From Bacteroidota bacterium (GTDB taxonomy: Bacteria; Bacteroidota; Bacteroidia; Bacteroidales; FEN-979), in the NCBI GenBank assembly GCA_026391805.1, contig JAPLDJ010000009.1, positions 186,001-250,000 of the forward strand: a stretch of 64,000 nt of DNA, given 5' to 3'. Under the pieces are notes generated by a model. It was not told the DNA's origin, made no database searches, and saw nothing but the letters and a program-made list of their open reading frames with translations. Of this stretch, positions 42,470 to 49,980 are shown piece after piece (position 1 is the stretch's first letter; each line of letters opens with the position of its first letter). The position numbers were made by a program, and so were the translations under genes.

Positions 42470-43039
42470 ATGAGAGGAAAATCGATTATTGCAGGGATGC
42501 TGATTGCCTGCAGCCTGCTTACGGTAGTGCCTGCATTCGCTCAATACAGGACCTCCGATAGCCCGATGCGTGAAGGGAGCTGGCTGATCGGGATCGGTGT
42601 GGGGCCCGGAACGCATGTTTTCGGCAACGGGTATGGATTCGGGCCGGGGTTCAAGGTCTTTTTCGAGAACGGTACCTGGCAGCTTGGGCCTGGCATACTC
42701 ACCCTCGGGGGCGATGTGGGCTTCTCATTCTTTTCGAATACATTTTATGACGGCGGAAAGGAAAACTGGCTCAATTTCATGATCGGGGCACGGAGCGCTT
42801 ACCATTACGGATGGGATGTGGAAGGACTCGATACCTATGCAGGAATTCCGCTCGGGGTCGGATTCTCAGCCTATACGCACAACGATGTCATAGGGTATAA
42901 TGGCTACCAGGGGGTGTTTCCTTATGTTGGCGTCTTTTTAGGGGCTTCCTATTTCTTCAATAACCAGTTCGGACTGAACGGGGAAGTGGGCTACAATGTG
43001 ACCTATGCCAACATCGGGGTGATCTTCAAGCTGCATTAA
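42470..43039 (+). CDS. Outer-membrane beta-barrel-like protein
   Basis: A 189-residue protein with a signal peptide (about 1-25, PAFAQ) and Gly/aromatic-rich strands (SWLIGIGVGPGTHVFG, GGDVGFSFFSNTFY, GVFLGASYFFNNQFGLNGEV), typical of a small 8-stranded outer-membrane barrel. The last residue pattern (IFKLH) is a usual barrel terminus. Specific role unknown. Confidence 0.65.
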   Translation: MRGKSIIAGMLIACSLLTVVPAFAQYRTSDSPMREGSWLIGIGVGPGTHVFGNGYGFGPGFKVFFENGTWQLGPGILTLGGDVGFSFFSNTFYDGGKENWLNFMIGARSAYHYGWDVEGLDTYAGIPLGVGFSAYTHNDVIGYNGYQGVFPYVGVFLGASYFFNNQFGLNGEVGYNVTYANIGVIFKLH

Positions 43040-43116
43040 TCATGTTCCGGGATCCCCGGATTATGCATTTTTTATGGATATTATCGTCCCCGAAAGCGAC
43101 GGATAAAGAAATTTTA

Positions 43117-43145
43117 TTGACATATCAATAATTTATGTACCTTTG
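43117..43145 (+). promoter_or_regulatory. Promoter of the cold-shock gene
   Basis: TTG (43117-43119), an 18-nt spacer, then TACCTTTG (43138-43145), a full match to the Bacteroidota consensus. Transcription would begin about 43152, leaving a leader of only about 15 nt, too short for a classical cspA thermosensor. Confidence 0.65.
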
Positions 43146-43166
43146 CAGATATTTTAATCAAACATT

Positions 43167-43358
43167 ATGAAACAAGGAAGAGTAAAATTTTTTAATGAAT
43201 CCAAAGGATTCGGATTTATTAAAGACAGTGAATCAGAACAAGAATACTTTGTACATGTAACAGGTCTCATTGATGAGATCAGGGAAAATGATGAAGTTAC
43301 CTTTGAACTGAAAGAAGGCAAAAAAGGATTGAATGCAGTAAATGTGAAACGCGTATAG
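43167..43358 (+). CDS. Cold-shock domain protein
   Basis: A 63-residue single OB-fold nucleic-acid-binding protein of the CspA family, expected to act as an RNA chaperone. RNP1 is KGFGFIKD and RNP2 is EYFVHVTGL, followed by NDEVTFELKEGKKGLNAVNV. It is followed by a strong intrinsic terminator, so it is a single-gene transcript. Confidence 0.95.
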   Translation: MKQGRVKFFNESKGFGFIKDSESEQEYFVHVTGLIDEIRENDEVTFELKEGKKGLNAVNVKRV

Positions 43359-43388
43359 TTTTCAACTTTGCAGAACACTTTTGACCTT

Positions 43389-43416
43389 AAGCCCCGCAAT
43401 CGCGGGGCTTTTTTTT
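43389..43416 (+). terminator. Intrinsic terminator after the cold-shock gene
   Basis: AAGCCCCGC-AATC-GCGGGGCTT followed by a run of T. The stem is 9 bp with a 4-nt loop. It is the clearest terminator in the window. Confidence 0.9.
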
Positions 43417-43424
43417 CCCCGGAA

Positions 43425-43448
43425 CCCTGATGACCCCACCCCCCGTGG
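43425..43448. repeat. TGATGACCCCACC-type element, copy 1
   Basis: Contains CCCTGATGACCCCACC and CCCCGT, directly before the ispE stop codon (minus strand). Related copies are at 53836-53880 (opposite orientation) and 56849-56871. Confidence 0.6.
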
Positions 43449-44261
43449 CTATAAAGCCCCGCTCCAGGTGAGGAAGCCCGGAAACAGCTCTGCACCGGGT
43501 GCCTCCCCGTGAAATATCCCATAAACAGCCGACCCGCTTCCGCTCATGGAAGCATATATGGCGCCCGCGGAGTAGAGTTGATCCTTAATGTTGCTGACCT
43601 GGGGAAAGCGGCTGAAAACGGTTTTCTGAAAATCATTGAAGAGAGAATCCTTCCATTCATTTAACGATCTGCTTAAAACTTCCCGTATGGGTTCAATTGG
43701 TTCTTTTGGGGTCACGCCTGCATAGGCTTCTGCTGTATTCACGTGGATCGGAGGTAGGACAATCATACAGGAGTATCCGGACAGCACTGAGGAGAATTGT
43801 TTAAGCTGATCGCCTCTCCCCGTGGCCAGTGCAGGGCTGTTTTCAATAAAGAAGGGACAATCGCTGCCAAGCCTGCGGGCGTAATCCATCATTTGTTCAG
43901 AAGAAAGCCCGATGGAGAAAAGATCATTCAGAAGCTTTATGGTGAAGGCGGCGTCGGAAGAGCCACCTCCCAGACCGGCGCCCATCGGGATGATCTTGTG
44001 GAGATGCATCCGTGCAGGCTGGATCGTGTGCTCTTCTGCCAGCAGGTTGTATGCCCTTGTGCATAAATTGCCGGAAAGGTCGCCCGGAACCGGCAACCCT
44101 GTGACCTGGAATTCCAGTTTCCCGGTCTCAGAAGGAAGGATCTCGAGGATGTCGCGGAAAGCAACCGGGTAAAGGAGGGTTTCAATATCATGAAACCCGT
44201 CCGGACGTTTGGAGGTGATGTTCAGTCCGAGGTTTATCTTGGCATTCGGAAATACAACCAT
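43449..44261 (-). CDS. ispE: 4-diphosphocytidyl-2-C-methyl-D-erythritol kinase
   Basis: GHMP-family kinase of the MEP isoprenoid pathway; phosphorylates CDP-methylerythritol with ATP. At 270 residues it has the normal length. Motifs: NAKINLGLNITSKRPDGFHD (substrate end), IPMGAGLGGGSSDAAF (ATP loop, about residues 90-105), DCPFFIENSPALATGRGD, and MSGSGSAVYGIF. It lies 9 bp downstream of the di-haem peroxidase gene on the same strand. No other MEP gene is in the window. Confidence 0.95.
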   Translation of the reverse strand: MVVFPNAKINLGLNITSKRPDGFHDIETLLYPVAFRDILEILPSETGKLEFQVTGLPVPGDLSGNLCTRAYNLLAEEHTIQPARMHLHKIIPMGAGLGGGSSDAAFTIKLLNDLFSIGLSSEQMMDYARRLGSDCPFFIENSPALATGRGDQLKQFSSVLSGYSCMIVLPPIHVNTAEAYAGVTPKEPIEPIREVLSRSLNEWKDSLFNDFQKTVFSRFPQVSNIKDQLYSAGAIYASMSGSGSAVYGIFHGEAPGAELFPGFLTWSGAL

Positions 44262-44270
44262 ATCGTTCAG

Positions 44271-45653
44271 TTATTGTTCATCCGGCATCTTGTCCGGCCT
44301 TGAAAAAGCAGGGTTCGTTACAAAGGTACTGTCGGTAAAGGTCAGAAGGAATGCTTTCAGATCGGCTTTTTGCGAAGGGGTCAGCCTGACACCACCGGTC
44401 GCTATGTGATGCATCAGCGGACTTATAGATGGCGACCACACGAGTCCGGAACTGTAAAAGTCGATGACCTCTTCGATCGTTTTGTACCTGCCGTCGTGCA
44501 TGTAGGGAGCCGTAAAGACAAGGTTCCGCAGGGTGGGCGCCTTGTATGCGCCGATATCCACAGCATTGCCGGTTACGGAAAAGCGGTCGAAAGGATCGGT
44601 AAACACAGAATCCTTCCCGTTGTTGTAAAAAAGGTTCGTTGTAAACAACGGATTCCCTTCTCCCCCATGGCAATGAAAACAATCACCTCCCTGCTCGGTC
44701 ATGAATAGCACATACCCATTGAGTTCAGAGGGCGAAAGCTGTTCCTGCCCCTGCATGAACCGGTCGAACTTTGAGTCGGCAGAGATCAGGGTACGTACAA
44801 ACTGGGCGATGGCCCTTGAGATGTTCTTCGCGGTTACAGTCCTGCTTCCGAATGCTTTCTCAAAGAGCTCCGGATAACCCTTGATCGACTGGATCATCGT
44901 TTTGGTGCGGTTCGTATCACCATGGATCTCACTGGGCAGTTCGATGACAAGTCCGACCACATCTTCGAGTTCACGGTATCCTTCATTCTGATTTTCTTCA
45001 GAAACCAGTCCGTTCCAGAGGTACCCATGGTTTGTCCACACAAGGTTGATCATAGGCAGCATGAAATGGGAGGTCTGTATCCCAGTCAGTCCACGGGGGT
45101 GGCCGCCGGTAAAAACCGGATGGTTGATGCCGCAGACAAATGAATGCGCCTGGATGTGACAGGTTGAGCAGCTCATCAGTGAGTCGGGACTGTCACGCCC
45201 CGAAAGCCGTCCATCATAAAACAGGTACCTGCCGAGTGCAATCCCTTCGACGGTCATCGGGTTATCCTCCGGGATGTTCAGTTCGCCGGGGAAATGGAGC
45301 GGAACCTGGATGGTGTAGGGGGTGGCGTGGATGGTGGTTACCTGATCATCTTTTTTGGTGCAGGCTGATATCAGAAGAAGTAAAAGGAGGGAGGTCAGAA
45401 GAGTGAGGACTGATGACTGAGGTCGGAGGACTGCCGACTGCCGACTGCCGACTGCCGACTGAGGAATGAGGTCGGAGGTCAGAGGCCGGAGGACTGCCGA
45501 CTGCCGACTGCCGACTGCCGACTGATGACTGAGGTCGGAGGTCCGAGGTCGGAGGACTGCAGAATGCCGACTGCAGACTGCCGACTGAGGAATGAGGTCG
45601 GAGGTCAGAGGTCTGATAATAGAGGATGGAAGATGGAGGATGGAAGGTTGCAT
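44271..45653 (-). CDS. Di-haem cytochrome c peroxidase (MbnH/MauG-like) lipoprotein
   Basis: Two CxxCH haem c sites are present: CSTCH (45156-45170) and CFHCH (44667-44681), in the order and spacing of the cytochrome c peroxidase/MauG superfamily. A lipobox (LLISAC) puts the mature N-terminus at 45360-45362. The nearest in-frame ATG is at 45653, which would give an implausible 97-residue leader whose codons are mosaic repeat DNA (RPLTSDL, SAVGSRQSAV). The true start is therefore unclear, possibly a non-ATG codon. The MbnP-like gene directly upstream suggests it works as its oxidising partner. High confidence in family, low in start. Confidence 0.85.
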   Translation of the reverse strand: MQPSILHLPSSIIRPLTSDLIPQSAVCSRHSAVLRPRTSDLSHQSAVGSRQSAVLRPLTSDLIPQSAVGSRQSAVLRPQSSVLTLLTSLLLLLLISACTKKDDQVTTIHATPYTIQVPLHFPGELNIPEDNPMTVEGIALGRYLFYDGRLSGRDSPDSLMSCSTCHIQAHSFVCGINHPVFTGGHPRGLTGIQTSHFMLPMINLVWTNHGYLWNGLVSEENQNEGYRELEDVVGLVIELPSEIHGDTNRTKTMIQSIKGYPELFEKAFGSRTVTAKNISRAIAQFVRTLISADSKFDRFMQGQEQLSPSELNGYVLFMTEQGGDCFHCHGGEGNPLFTTNLFYNNGKDSVFTDPFDRFSVTGNAVDIGAYKAPTLRNLVFTAPYMHDGRYKTIEEVIDFYSSGLVWSPSISPLMHHIATGGVRLTPSQKADLKAFLLTFTDSTFVTNPAFSRPDKMPDEQ

Positions 45654-45655
45654 TT
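45395..45655. repeat. Mosaic repeat array at the 5' end of the peroxidase gene
   Basis: About 260 bp of ACTGCCGACTGCCGACTGCC, TGAGGTCGGAGGTCAGAGG and GGAAGATGGAGGATGGAAG words, continuing across the region where the peroxidase start codon and ribosome-binding site would be expected. Confidence 0.75.
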
Positions 45656-45668
45656 GCGGAAAATATCC

Positions 45669-46490
45669 TTACTTCGGAATAATGACATCAAATGCTTTTC
45701 TGCCATTCAGGCAGGCCCTGTACATTCCATCCTGGTTCTGCATGATGCCGTTTGGATAAGCGGCAAAATCAAAGGCATTCTCTCCGTCGAACCACCTAGC
45801 GATATCCATCTGCAGCATGACCTGGTGGTAACCGCCCGATTTCAGGGTCATTTTGCACGGAAGGATCACCTTGAAATAGTTCTGGACGAAACCGATGATG
45901 GAATCGGTGTTGACGGTATTTCCCGCATATACCTGTCCGATTCCAAGATGAAACATGAACGGCAACGGCTGAACCATGGTATCGTTTTTCCATTTGAGGT
46001 TGAGCTTCATGTAATGATAACCTCCGCCAAGGAGATCCGGCCAGAACATATCCCGTTCGGGAGGGTCCGTGAAACGGCCGGAAAAATTCTGTTTCTCATC
46101 AAGTCCGAACGTGAAGGCAATCGAATCATATTCTCCGGCCTGAATCTGGTCCTTCAGCCACCAGGAACAGGAATAATTGTCCCTTGCATCGGTATAGTGA
46201 ATCCCTTTGTCGGTGGAAATTTCCTGCCACTTGCCCTTCGCCTGATGAAAATAAACTCCTGAAATAAAATACTGGAGATCACTCACCTGGTATTGGTTCC
46301 CCAGCGATGTCCGGTATAGCATGGTATCGAATTTCAGCGACGCCCCCTTCACCTGGTGGGAAAAGGTCAGGATAACGTTGCTGTACTGGTAGACCGTCAC
46401 CTCAAGAGAATCATGTTTGACACAGGAAGAGAAGATTGCAATAAGGATTGCCAGTTTAATAAACCGATAAAAAAGATTCCTGGGTTTCAT
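45669..46490 (-). CDS. MbnP-like copper-binding lipoprotein
   Basis: A 273-residue lipoprotein (hydrophobic about 8-20, lipobox FSSC, Cys23). Mature motifs match the MbnP-like family: LSHQVKG-type first strand, YQVSDLQYFISGVYFHQ, GIHYTDA, GEYDSIAFTFGLDEKQNFSG, DPPERDMFWPDLLGGGYHYMKLN, MFHLGIG. In the studied methanobactin system MbnP binds copper after a partner di-haem enzyme, MbnH, converts a tryptophan to kynurenine. The neighbour here is such an enzyme, so the pair is probably equivalent. Which Trp would be modified cannot be told; the CSWWLKD pair is one candidate. Confidence 0.8.
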   Translation of the reverse strand: MKPRNLFYRFIKLAILIAIFSSCVKHDSLEVTVYQYSNVILTFSHQVKGASLKFDTMLYRTSLGNQYQVSDLQYFISGVYFHQAKGKWQEISTDKGIHYTDARDNYSCSWWLKDQIQAGEYDSIAFTFGLDEKQNFSGRFTDPPERDMFWPDLLGGGYHYMKLNLKWKNDTMVQPLPFMFHLGIGQVYAGNTVNTDSIIGFVQNYFKVILPCKMTLKSGGYHQVMLQMDIARWFDGENAFDFAAYPNGIMQNQDGMYRACLNGRKAFDVIIPK

Positions 46491-46541
46491 TTTACTTTGT
46501 TGTATTTGTATTTTGTAATTTGTACTTTGTCGTTCGTACTT

Positions 46542-47219
46542 TCAGATCTGCCAGTCAATCTCATCCTTCCCTTCCTTCCGCAGGATTTCGTTGATTTTCG
46601 AAAAATGCCTGCATCCAAAAAAACCTTTCGCGGCTGAAAAGGGGGATGGATGTGGTGCCGTAAGTACATGGTGACGGTTCAGGTCGATCAGGTCCCGCTT
46701 TGCGATGGCAAAGTTGCCCCATAAAACGAAGATCAGCCCCTCTTTTTGTGTCGAAAGCTGAAGGATTGCAGCATCCGTAAAGTTCTCCCAACCATGGTGC
46801 TGGTGCGATCCGGCCTGGTTTTCCCTCACCGTCAGGGTGGCGTTGAGCAGGAGAACACCCTGGTTTGCCCATTTTTCAAGGTTTCCGTGTTTCGGAGGAG
46901 GGATCCCCAGGTCAGCGTCGATCTCCTTGAAAATATTTACCAATGAAGGAGGTTTTGATATTCCTTCCGGGACAGAAAAGCACAAACCGTGGGCCTGGCC
47001 ATAACCGTGATAAGGATCCTGGCCGATAAAGACCACTTTCACCTTGTCGAAAGGCGTATGGTTAAAAGCATTAAAAATGAGTGACCCGGGCGGAAATATC
47101 CGGTATTTTTTCCTTTCTTCCAGCAGGAATTCCTTCAATTCGAGGAAATAGAGCTTTTCAAATTCGGCGGAAAGTGCAGATTTCCAGCTTTCTTCGATGG
47201 AGGGGTTGATGGTTTCCAT
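46542..47219 (-). CDS. ung: Uracil-DNA glycosylase
   Basis: Removes uracil from DNA (family 1 UDG, base excision repair). The ATG at 47219 is preferred over an upstream TTG at 47231. It carries the water-activating motif GQDPYHGYGQAHGLCFSVP (about residues 66-84), the uracil-binding stretch LLNATLTVRENQAGSHQHHGW and the C-terminal HPSPFSAAKGFFGCRHFS. The 225-residue length is normal. Confidence 0.96.
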   Translation of the reverse strand: METINPSIEESWKSALSAEFEKLYFLELKEFLLEERKKYRIFPPGSLIFNAFNHTPFDKVKVVFIGQDPYHGYGQAHGLCFSVPEGISKPPSLVNIFKEIDADLGIPPPKHGNLEKWANQGVLLLNATLTVRENQAGSHQHHGWENFTDAAILQLSTQKEGLIFVLWGNFAIAKRDLIDLNRHHVLTAPHPSPFSAAKGFFGCRHFSKINEILRKEGKDEIDWQI

Positions 47220-47272
47220 GTTCTTTAACAAAGTGCCGTTAATAACTTTCAGACAATAATATCGGTAATATG

Positions 47273-47303
47273 TTGTTTATATCTTTGGAATTCACTTACT
47301 TTG
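47273..47303 (+). promoter_or_regulatory. Promoter candidate for the small lipoprotein
   Basis: TTG (47273-47275), a 21-nt spacer, then TACTTTG (47297-47303), one base short of TAnnTTTG. It lies 30 bp upstream of the small lipoprotein ATG. Confidence 0.4.
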
Positions 47304-47332
47304 TAAAAAATTTAACAACCAGCCCCGGTCCT

Positions 47333-47461
47333 ATGAAAAAGATCATTGCAGCGGTATCCGTTCTCCTTGTAGTTGCCATTTTTTGTATCTCCTGCACGAC
47401 CAGTAACAGATGTGCTGCATACGGAGGAGACAGACAAAGATATCAAATAGAACGGCGTTGA
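47333..47461 (+). CDS. Very small lipoprotein (42 aa)
   Basis: A 42-residue precursor starting at the ATG at 47333: hydrophobic signal (about 4-20), lipobox FCISC, and a mature part of only about 22 residues (TTSNRCAAYGGDRQRYQIE). It has its own promoter candidate and is followed by an intrinsic terminator, which supports it as a real gene. Function unknown. Confidence 0.6.
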   Translation: MKKIIAAVSVLLVVAIFCISCTTSNRCAAYGGDRQRYQIERR

Positions 47462-47492
47462 CCGACAGTTACAGATAAATTCTTTTTTTTCG

Positions 47493-47520
47493 AAGGGAGG
47501 CCGGCATCGGCTTCCCTTTT
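47493..47520 (+). terminator. Intrinsic terminator after the small lipoprotein
   Basis: Left arm AAGGGAGGCCG (47493-47503), 4-nt loop, right arm CGGCTTCCCTT (47508-47518) with one G-T wobble, then a short T-run. Confidence 0.75.
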
Positions 47521-47533
47521 GTGTTTTAATTCT

Positions 47534-47541
47534 TACCTTTG
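47534..47541 (+). promoter_or_regulatory. -7 box candidate before the outer-membrane gene
   Basis: TACCTTTG is an exact -7 match, 25 bp upstream of the ATG at 47566. The -33 position is inside the terminator stem, and no TTG is seen at the usual spacing. Confidence 0.4.
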
Positions 47542-47565
47542 CTTTCCTGATCCTAAATTCTGTTA

Positions 47566-48333
47566 ATGCGAACGCTGATTGTGCCGGTTATTCTCTGCAT
47601 GATGGTCCTTTGCAGCTTTTCGCTGCACGCCCAGGAGGCCTCGCCATCGCTCAGCGACACCCTTGACAATGTACTCCTGGAGCAGCAGTACAGCCTCGGG
47701 CTTCAGCTTAACACAAACGGCTGGGGGATAAAATTCAGGAGGGGAAAGAACCTCGCCCTGCTGAAACAATTCATGTGGGAACTTGAATTCTCTACCTATA
47801 AATCGGCCAAGGAGGTAAGGACCATCAATCCATATTATTCGGATGCAAAAAGTTTCATTTACGGCAAGCTGAATTACCTTTATTTTCTCCGCGGAGGTAT
47901 CGGATTTCAGCGGATACTCAACCGCAAACCATACTGGGGTGGCGTTCAGCTCAGCCTCATCTATTATGGCGGAGTGTCGGTGGGCATTACGAAGCCTGTT
48001 TACCTTTTTATCGTCCATTCCACCACCTCCACAGATTACATGGTTTCGCAAGAACGATACAACCCTGCCATTCATTTCCTCGACAACATTTACGGACGAG
48101 GGCCTTTTCTTTCAGGATTCTCAAACCTGGAATTCCATCCCGGTGTTTATGCAAAAGCCGGGCTTGAGTTTGAATTCGGAACGAAAAGCCGGGCCATCAA
48201 AGCACTCGAGGCAGGCCTGACCCTAGATTACTCACCCATGGCGATTGCCATCATGGCATACAACCCCAAGCAAAGCCTGTTCCTGACAGCGTATATCAGT
48301 TTTTCGTTTGGGAAGAGGTTCAACAAGTATTAA
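47566..48333 (+). CDS. Outer-membrane beta-barrel protein, unknown
   Basis: A 255-residue protein: signal peptide (about 1-22, LHAQ), then barrel-like strands (YSLGLQLNTNGWGIKFRRG, GKLNYLYFLRGGIGFQRIL, GVQLSLIYYGGVSVGI, VYAKAGLEFEFG, AYISFSFGKRF). The aromatic C-terminal strand supports an outer-membrane location. It is a type seen widely in Bacteroidota, but I know no function for it. Confidence 0.7.
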   Translation: MRTLIVPVILCMMVLCSFSLHAQEASPSLSDTLDNVLLEQQYSLGLQLNTNGWGIKFRRGKNLALLKQFMWELEFSTYKSAKEVRTINPYYSDAKSFIYGKLNYLYFLRGGIGFQRILNRKPYWGGVQLSLIYYGGVSVGITKPVYLFIVHSTTSTDYMVSQERYNPAIHFLDNIYGRGPFLSGFSNLEFHPGVYAKAGLEFEFGTKSRAIKALEAGLTLDYSPMAIAIMAYNPKQSLFLTAYISFSFGKRFNKY

Positions 48334-48334
48334 G

Positions 48335-48357
48335 TAGCGAAAGGTGAAGTAGCGAAA
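48335..48357 (+). repeat. TAGCGAAA repeat
   Basis: AAGTAGCGAAAGGTGAAGTA with a further GCGAAA follows the stop of the barrel gene; same family as at 1371. Confidence 0.6.
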
Positions 48358-48379
48358 TTATGCTATTAACACTCCTATT

Positions 48380-48406
48380 AACCGCGCAGCGGTGACATTA
48401 TTCTAG
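48380..48406 (+). repeat. 27-bp REP-like element, copy 3
   Basis: Core CCGC-GCA-GCGG, then GTGACATTATTCTAG. It abuts the 3' end of the convergent birA gene (stop at 48403), so the last codons of birA overlap the element. Confidence 0.75.
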
Positions 48407-49146
48407 GTTAAGATAAACCCGATCTCCCCATGGTTTAGTGAAAGAACACTCCCCTCTCCGGTTTCAATTATCAGTTTACCATTTTCGTCGACATCAAGAA
48501 TCCGCCCTTTTTTCACCATGTTATTAACAAAATAGTTCTGCCAGGTGCAGTACCCGAGAAGGTTCCGGCGGTAGTCGGTGTCAAGAGGCCCGGATTTACC
48601 AGATTTCAGCTGCATGTAACGATGATCTATGCATGACAGCAATGATTCCAGTGTTCCCCTGAGCGGATGATCAATCCCCGTAAGCTGTTTCAATGAAACC
48701 GGGTTCGGAATACCAGGATTGAACGCATCCTGATTGATGTTGATCCCGATGCCGGCAACACTCGAGGCAAACAGGTTTCCCCTGATGGTATTGTTGATGA
48801 GGAGACCCCCGATCTTCCGGTTGCCTGCATAAATATCATTCGGCCACTTGATCGATATGGTCTGGCTTAGCGTTAAGGACTGCAGGTAGTCGAGGATCCC
48901 GAGTGTTATTGCCTTATTCAAAAGAAATTGCAGTTCAGGAAGCAGGAATTCAGGCAAAAGCACCAGGCTGAAGGTGAGGTTTTTTCCCGGTTCGCTTTCC
49001 CATGTATTCTCTCCCTGTCCTTTTCCGGCTGTCTGTTCCAGGGCAAGGATCACAGTTCCGTCGTCCACCTCCTGTGAAGCAAGGAGCTGTTCTGCAAAGA
49101 GGTTCGTCGATCCAGTGCGCTCCAGTTCAATAATGTGATGATGCAT
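48403..49146 (-). CDS. birA: Biotin--[acetyl-CoA-carboxylase] ligase
   Basis: Attaches biotin to the carboxylase carrier protein through biotinyl-AMP. I choose the ATG at 49146 because GGAAGG lies 2-7 bp upstream and the family begins with a strand like HIIELERTGSTN; an upstream ATG at 49167 lacks this. Motifs: GSTNLFAEQ, ALEQTAGKGQGENTW with GKNLTFSLVLLP (biotin/ATP loop), ISIKWPNDIY, and IAGIGININQ-type AGIGININQD. About 247 residues: catalytic plus C-terminal domain, with no N-terminal DNA-binding domain, so a non-repressor form. Confidence 0.94.
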   Translation of the reverse strand: MHHHIIELERTGSTNLFAEQLLASQEVDDGTVILALEQTAGKGQGENTWESEPGKNLTFSLVLLPEFLLPELQFLLNKAITLGILDYLQSLTLSQTISIKWPNDIYAGNRKIGGLLINNTIRGNLFASSVAGIGININQDAFNPGIPNPVSLKQLTGIDHPLRGTLESLLSCIDHRYMQLKSGKSGPLDTDYRRNLLGYCTWQNYFVNNMVKKGRILDVDENGKLIIETGEGSVLSLNHGEIGFILT

Positions 49147-49234
49147 GTCCTTCCGGGTTTTTTTCAATCAGGATCAAAAATAATGCTTCCAAACGTATTA
49201 CCTTTTTGTTTTTCTCCGATTAAGTGAAAAAAAG

Positions 49235-49933
49235 ATGGAAAAATATGAAAACCGTTTCCCGATCAAGCATTGGGCAGAAGATGACAGGCCGCGTGAAAAG
49301 GTGCGGCTGAAAGGGAAGAATGCATTGAGCGATGCCGAGTTAATGGCGATTCTCCTGGGGTCGGGCAACCGCATGGAATCGGCAGTGGATCTCGCAAAAC
49401 GAATACTCAGCAAAGCCGGCGACAACCTGATCGAACTCTCCCGGATGGGCCTGAACGAGCTGATGGAGTTCAATGGTATCGGCGAAGCAAAGGCGATTAC
49501 GATCATCGCTGCCCTCGAGCTGGGAAAAAGAAGAAACGAGGCCGAGGTGCTGGCAAAAGAGAAGATCACGAACAGCCGCGACGCCTTTGAAATCTTCCGG
49601 AGCACCATGGGCGACCAGCCGTATGAATCCTTTTGGATCATCATGCTGAACAAGGCCAACAAGGTGATCCGGAAGTGCAGCATCAGCGAGGGAGGTGTTT
49701 CCGGAACCGTCGTCGATCCGAAGAAGATCTTCAAAACGGTGCTGGATCATCATGCTTCGTCGATTATTCTCGGGCACAATCATCCTTCAGGGAACATTCA
49801 GCCCAGCGAAGCCGACCAGAAGATCACCCGGAAGATCCGTGACGCCGGGATGATGCTGGATGTAGCGGTGCTGGATCACCTGATCATCGGGGATGATAAG
49901 TATTACAGTTTTGCGGATGAAGGAGTTCTTTAG
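49235..49933 (+). CDS. radC: RadC family JAB-domain protein
   Basis: A 232-residue RadC: N-terminal helix-hairpin-helix region (about 1-100, PREKVRLKGKNALSDAELM, LMEFNGIGEAKAITI) and C-terminal JAMM/MPN metalloprotease-like domain (about 105-232), with the metal motif HNHPSGNIQPSEAD (about residues 180-195). The cellular role of RadC is unsettled in spite of its name. Single-gene unit between birA and the deacetylase. Confidence 0.94.
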   Translation: MEKYENRFPIKHWAEDDRPREKVRLKGKNALSDAELMAILLGSGNRMESAVDLAKRILSKAGDNLIELSRMGLNELMEFNGIGEAKAITIIAALELGKRRNEAEVLAKEKITNSRDAFEIFRSTMGDQPYESFWIIMLNKANKVIRKCSISEGGVSGTVVDPKKIFKTVLDHHASSIILGHNHPSGNIQPSEADQKITRKIRDAGMMLDVAVLDHLIIGDDKYYSFADEGVL

Positions 49934-49980
49934 TACAATGAGGGAATGAAGATTTAGATGCTGGATAATGGATAATGGGT

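Noticed and set aside
43120-43166. Cold-shock RNA thermosensor in the leader of the cold-shock gene
   Set aside because: The predicted leader is only about 15 nt, too short for the known cspA-type structure.
45395-45655. CRISPR-like appearance of the repeat array
   Set aside because: Units are about 10 bp with no unique spacers of constant length, and no cas gene is present.
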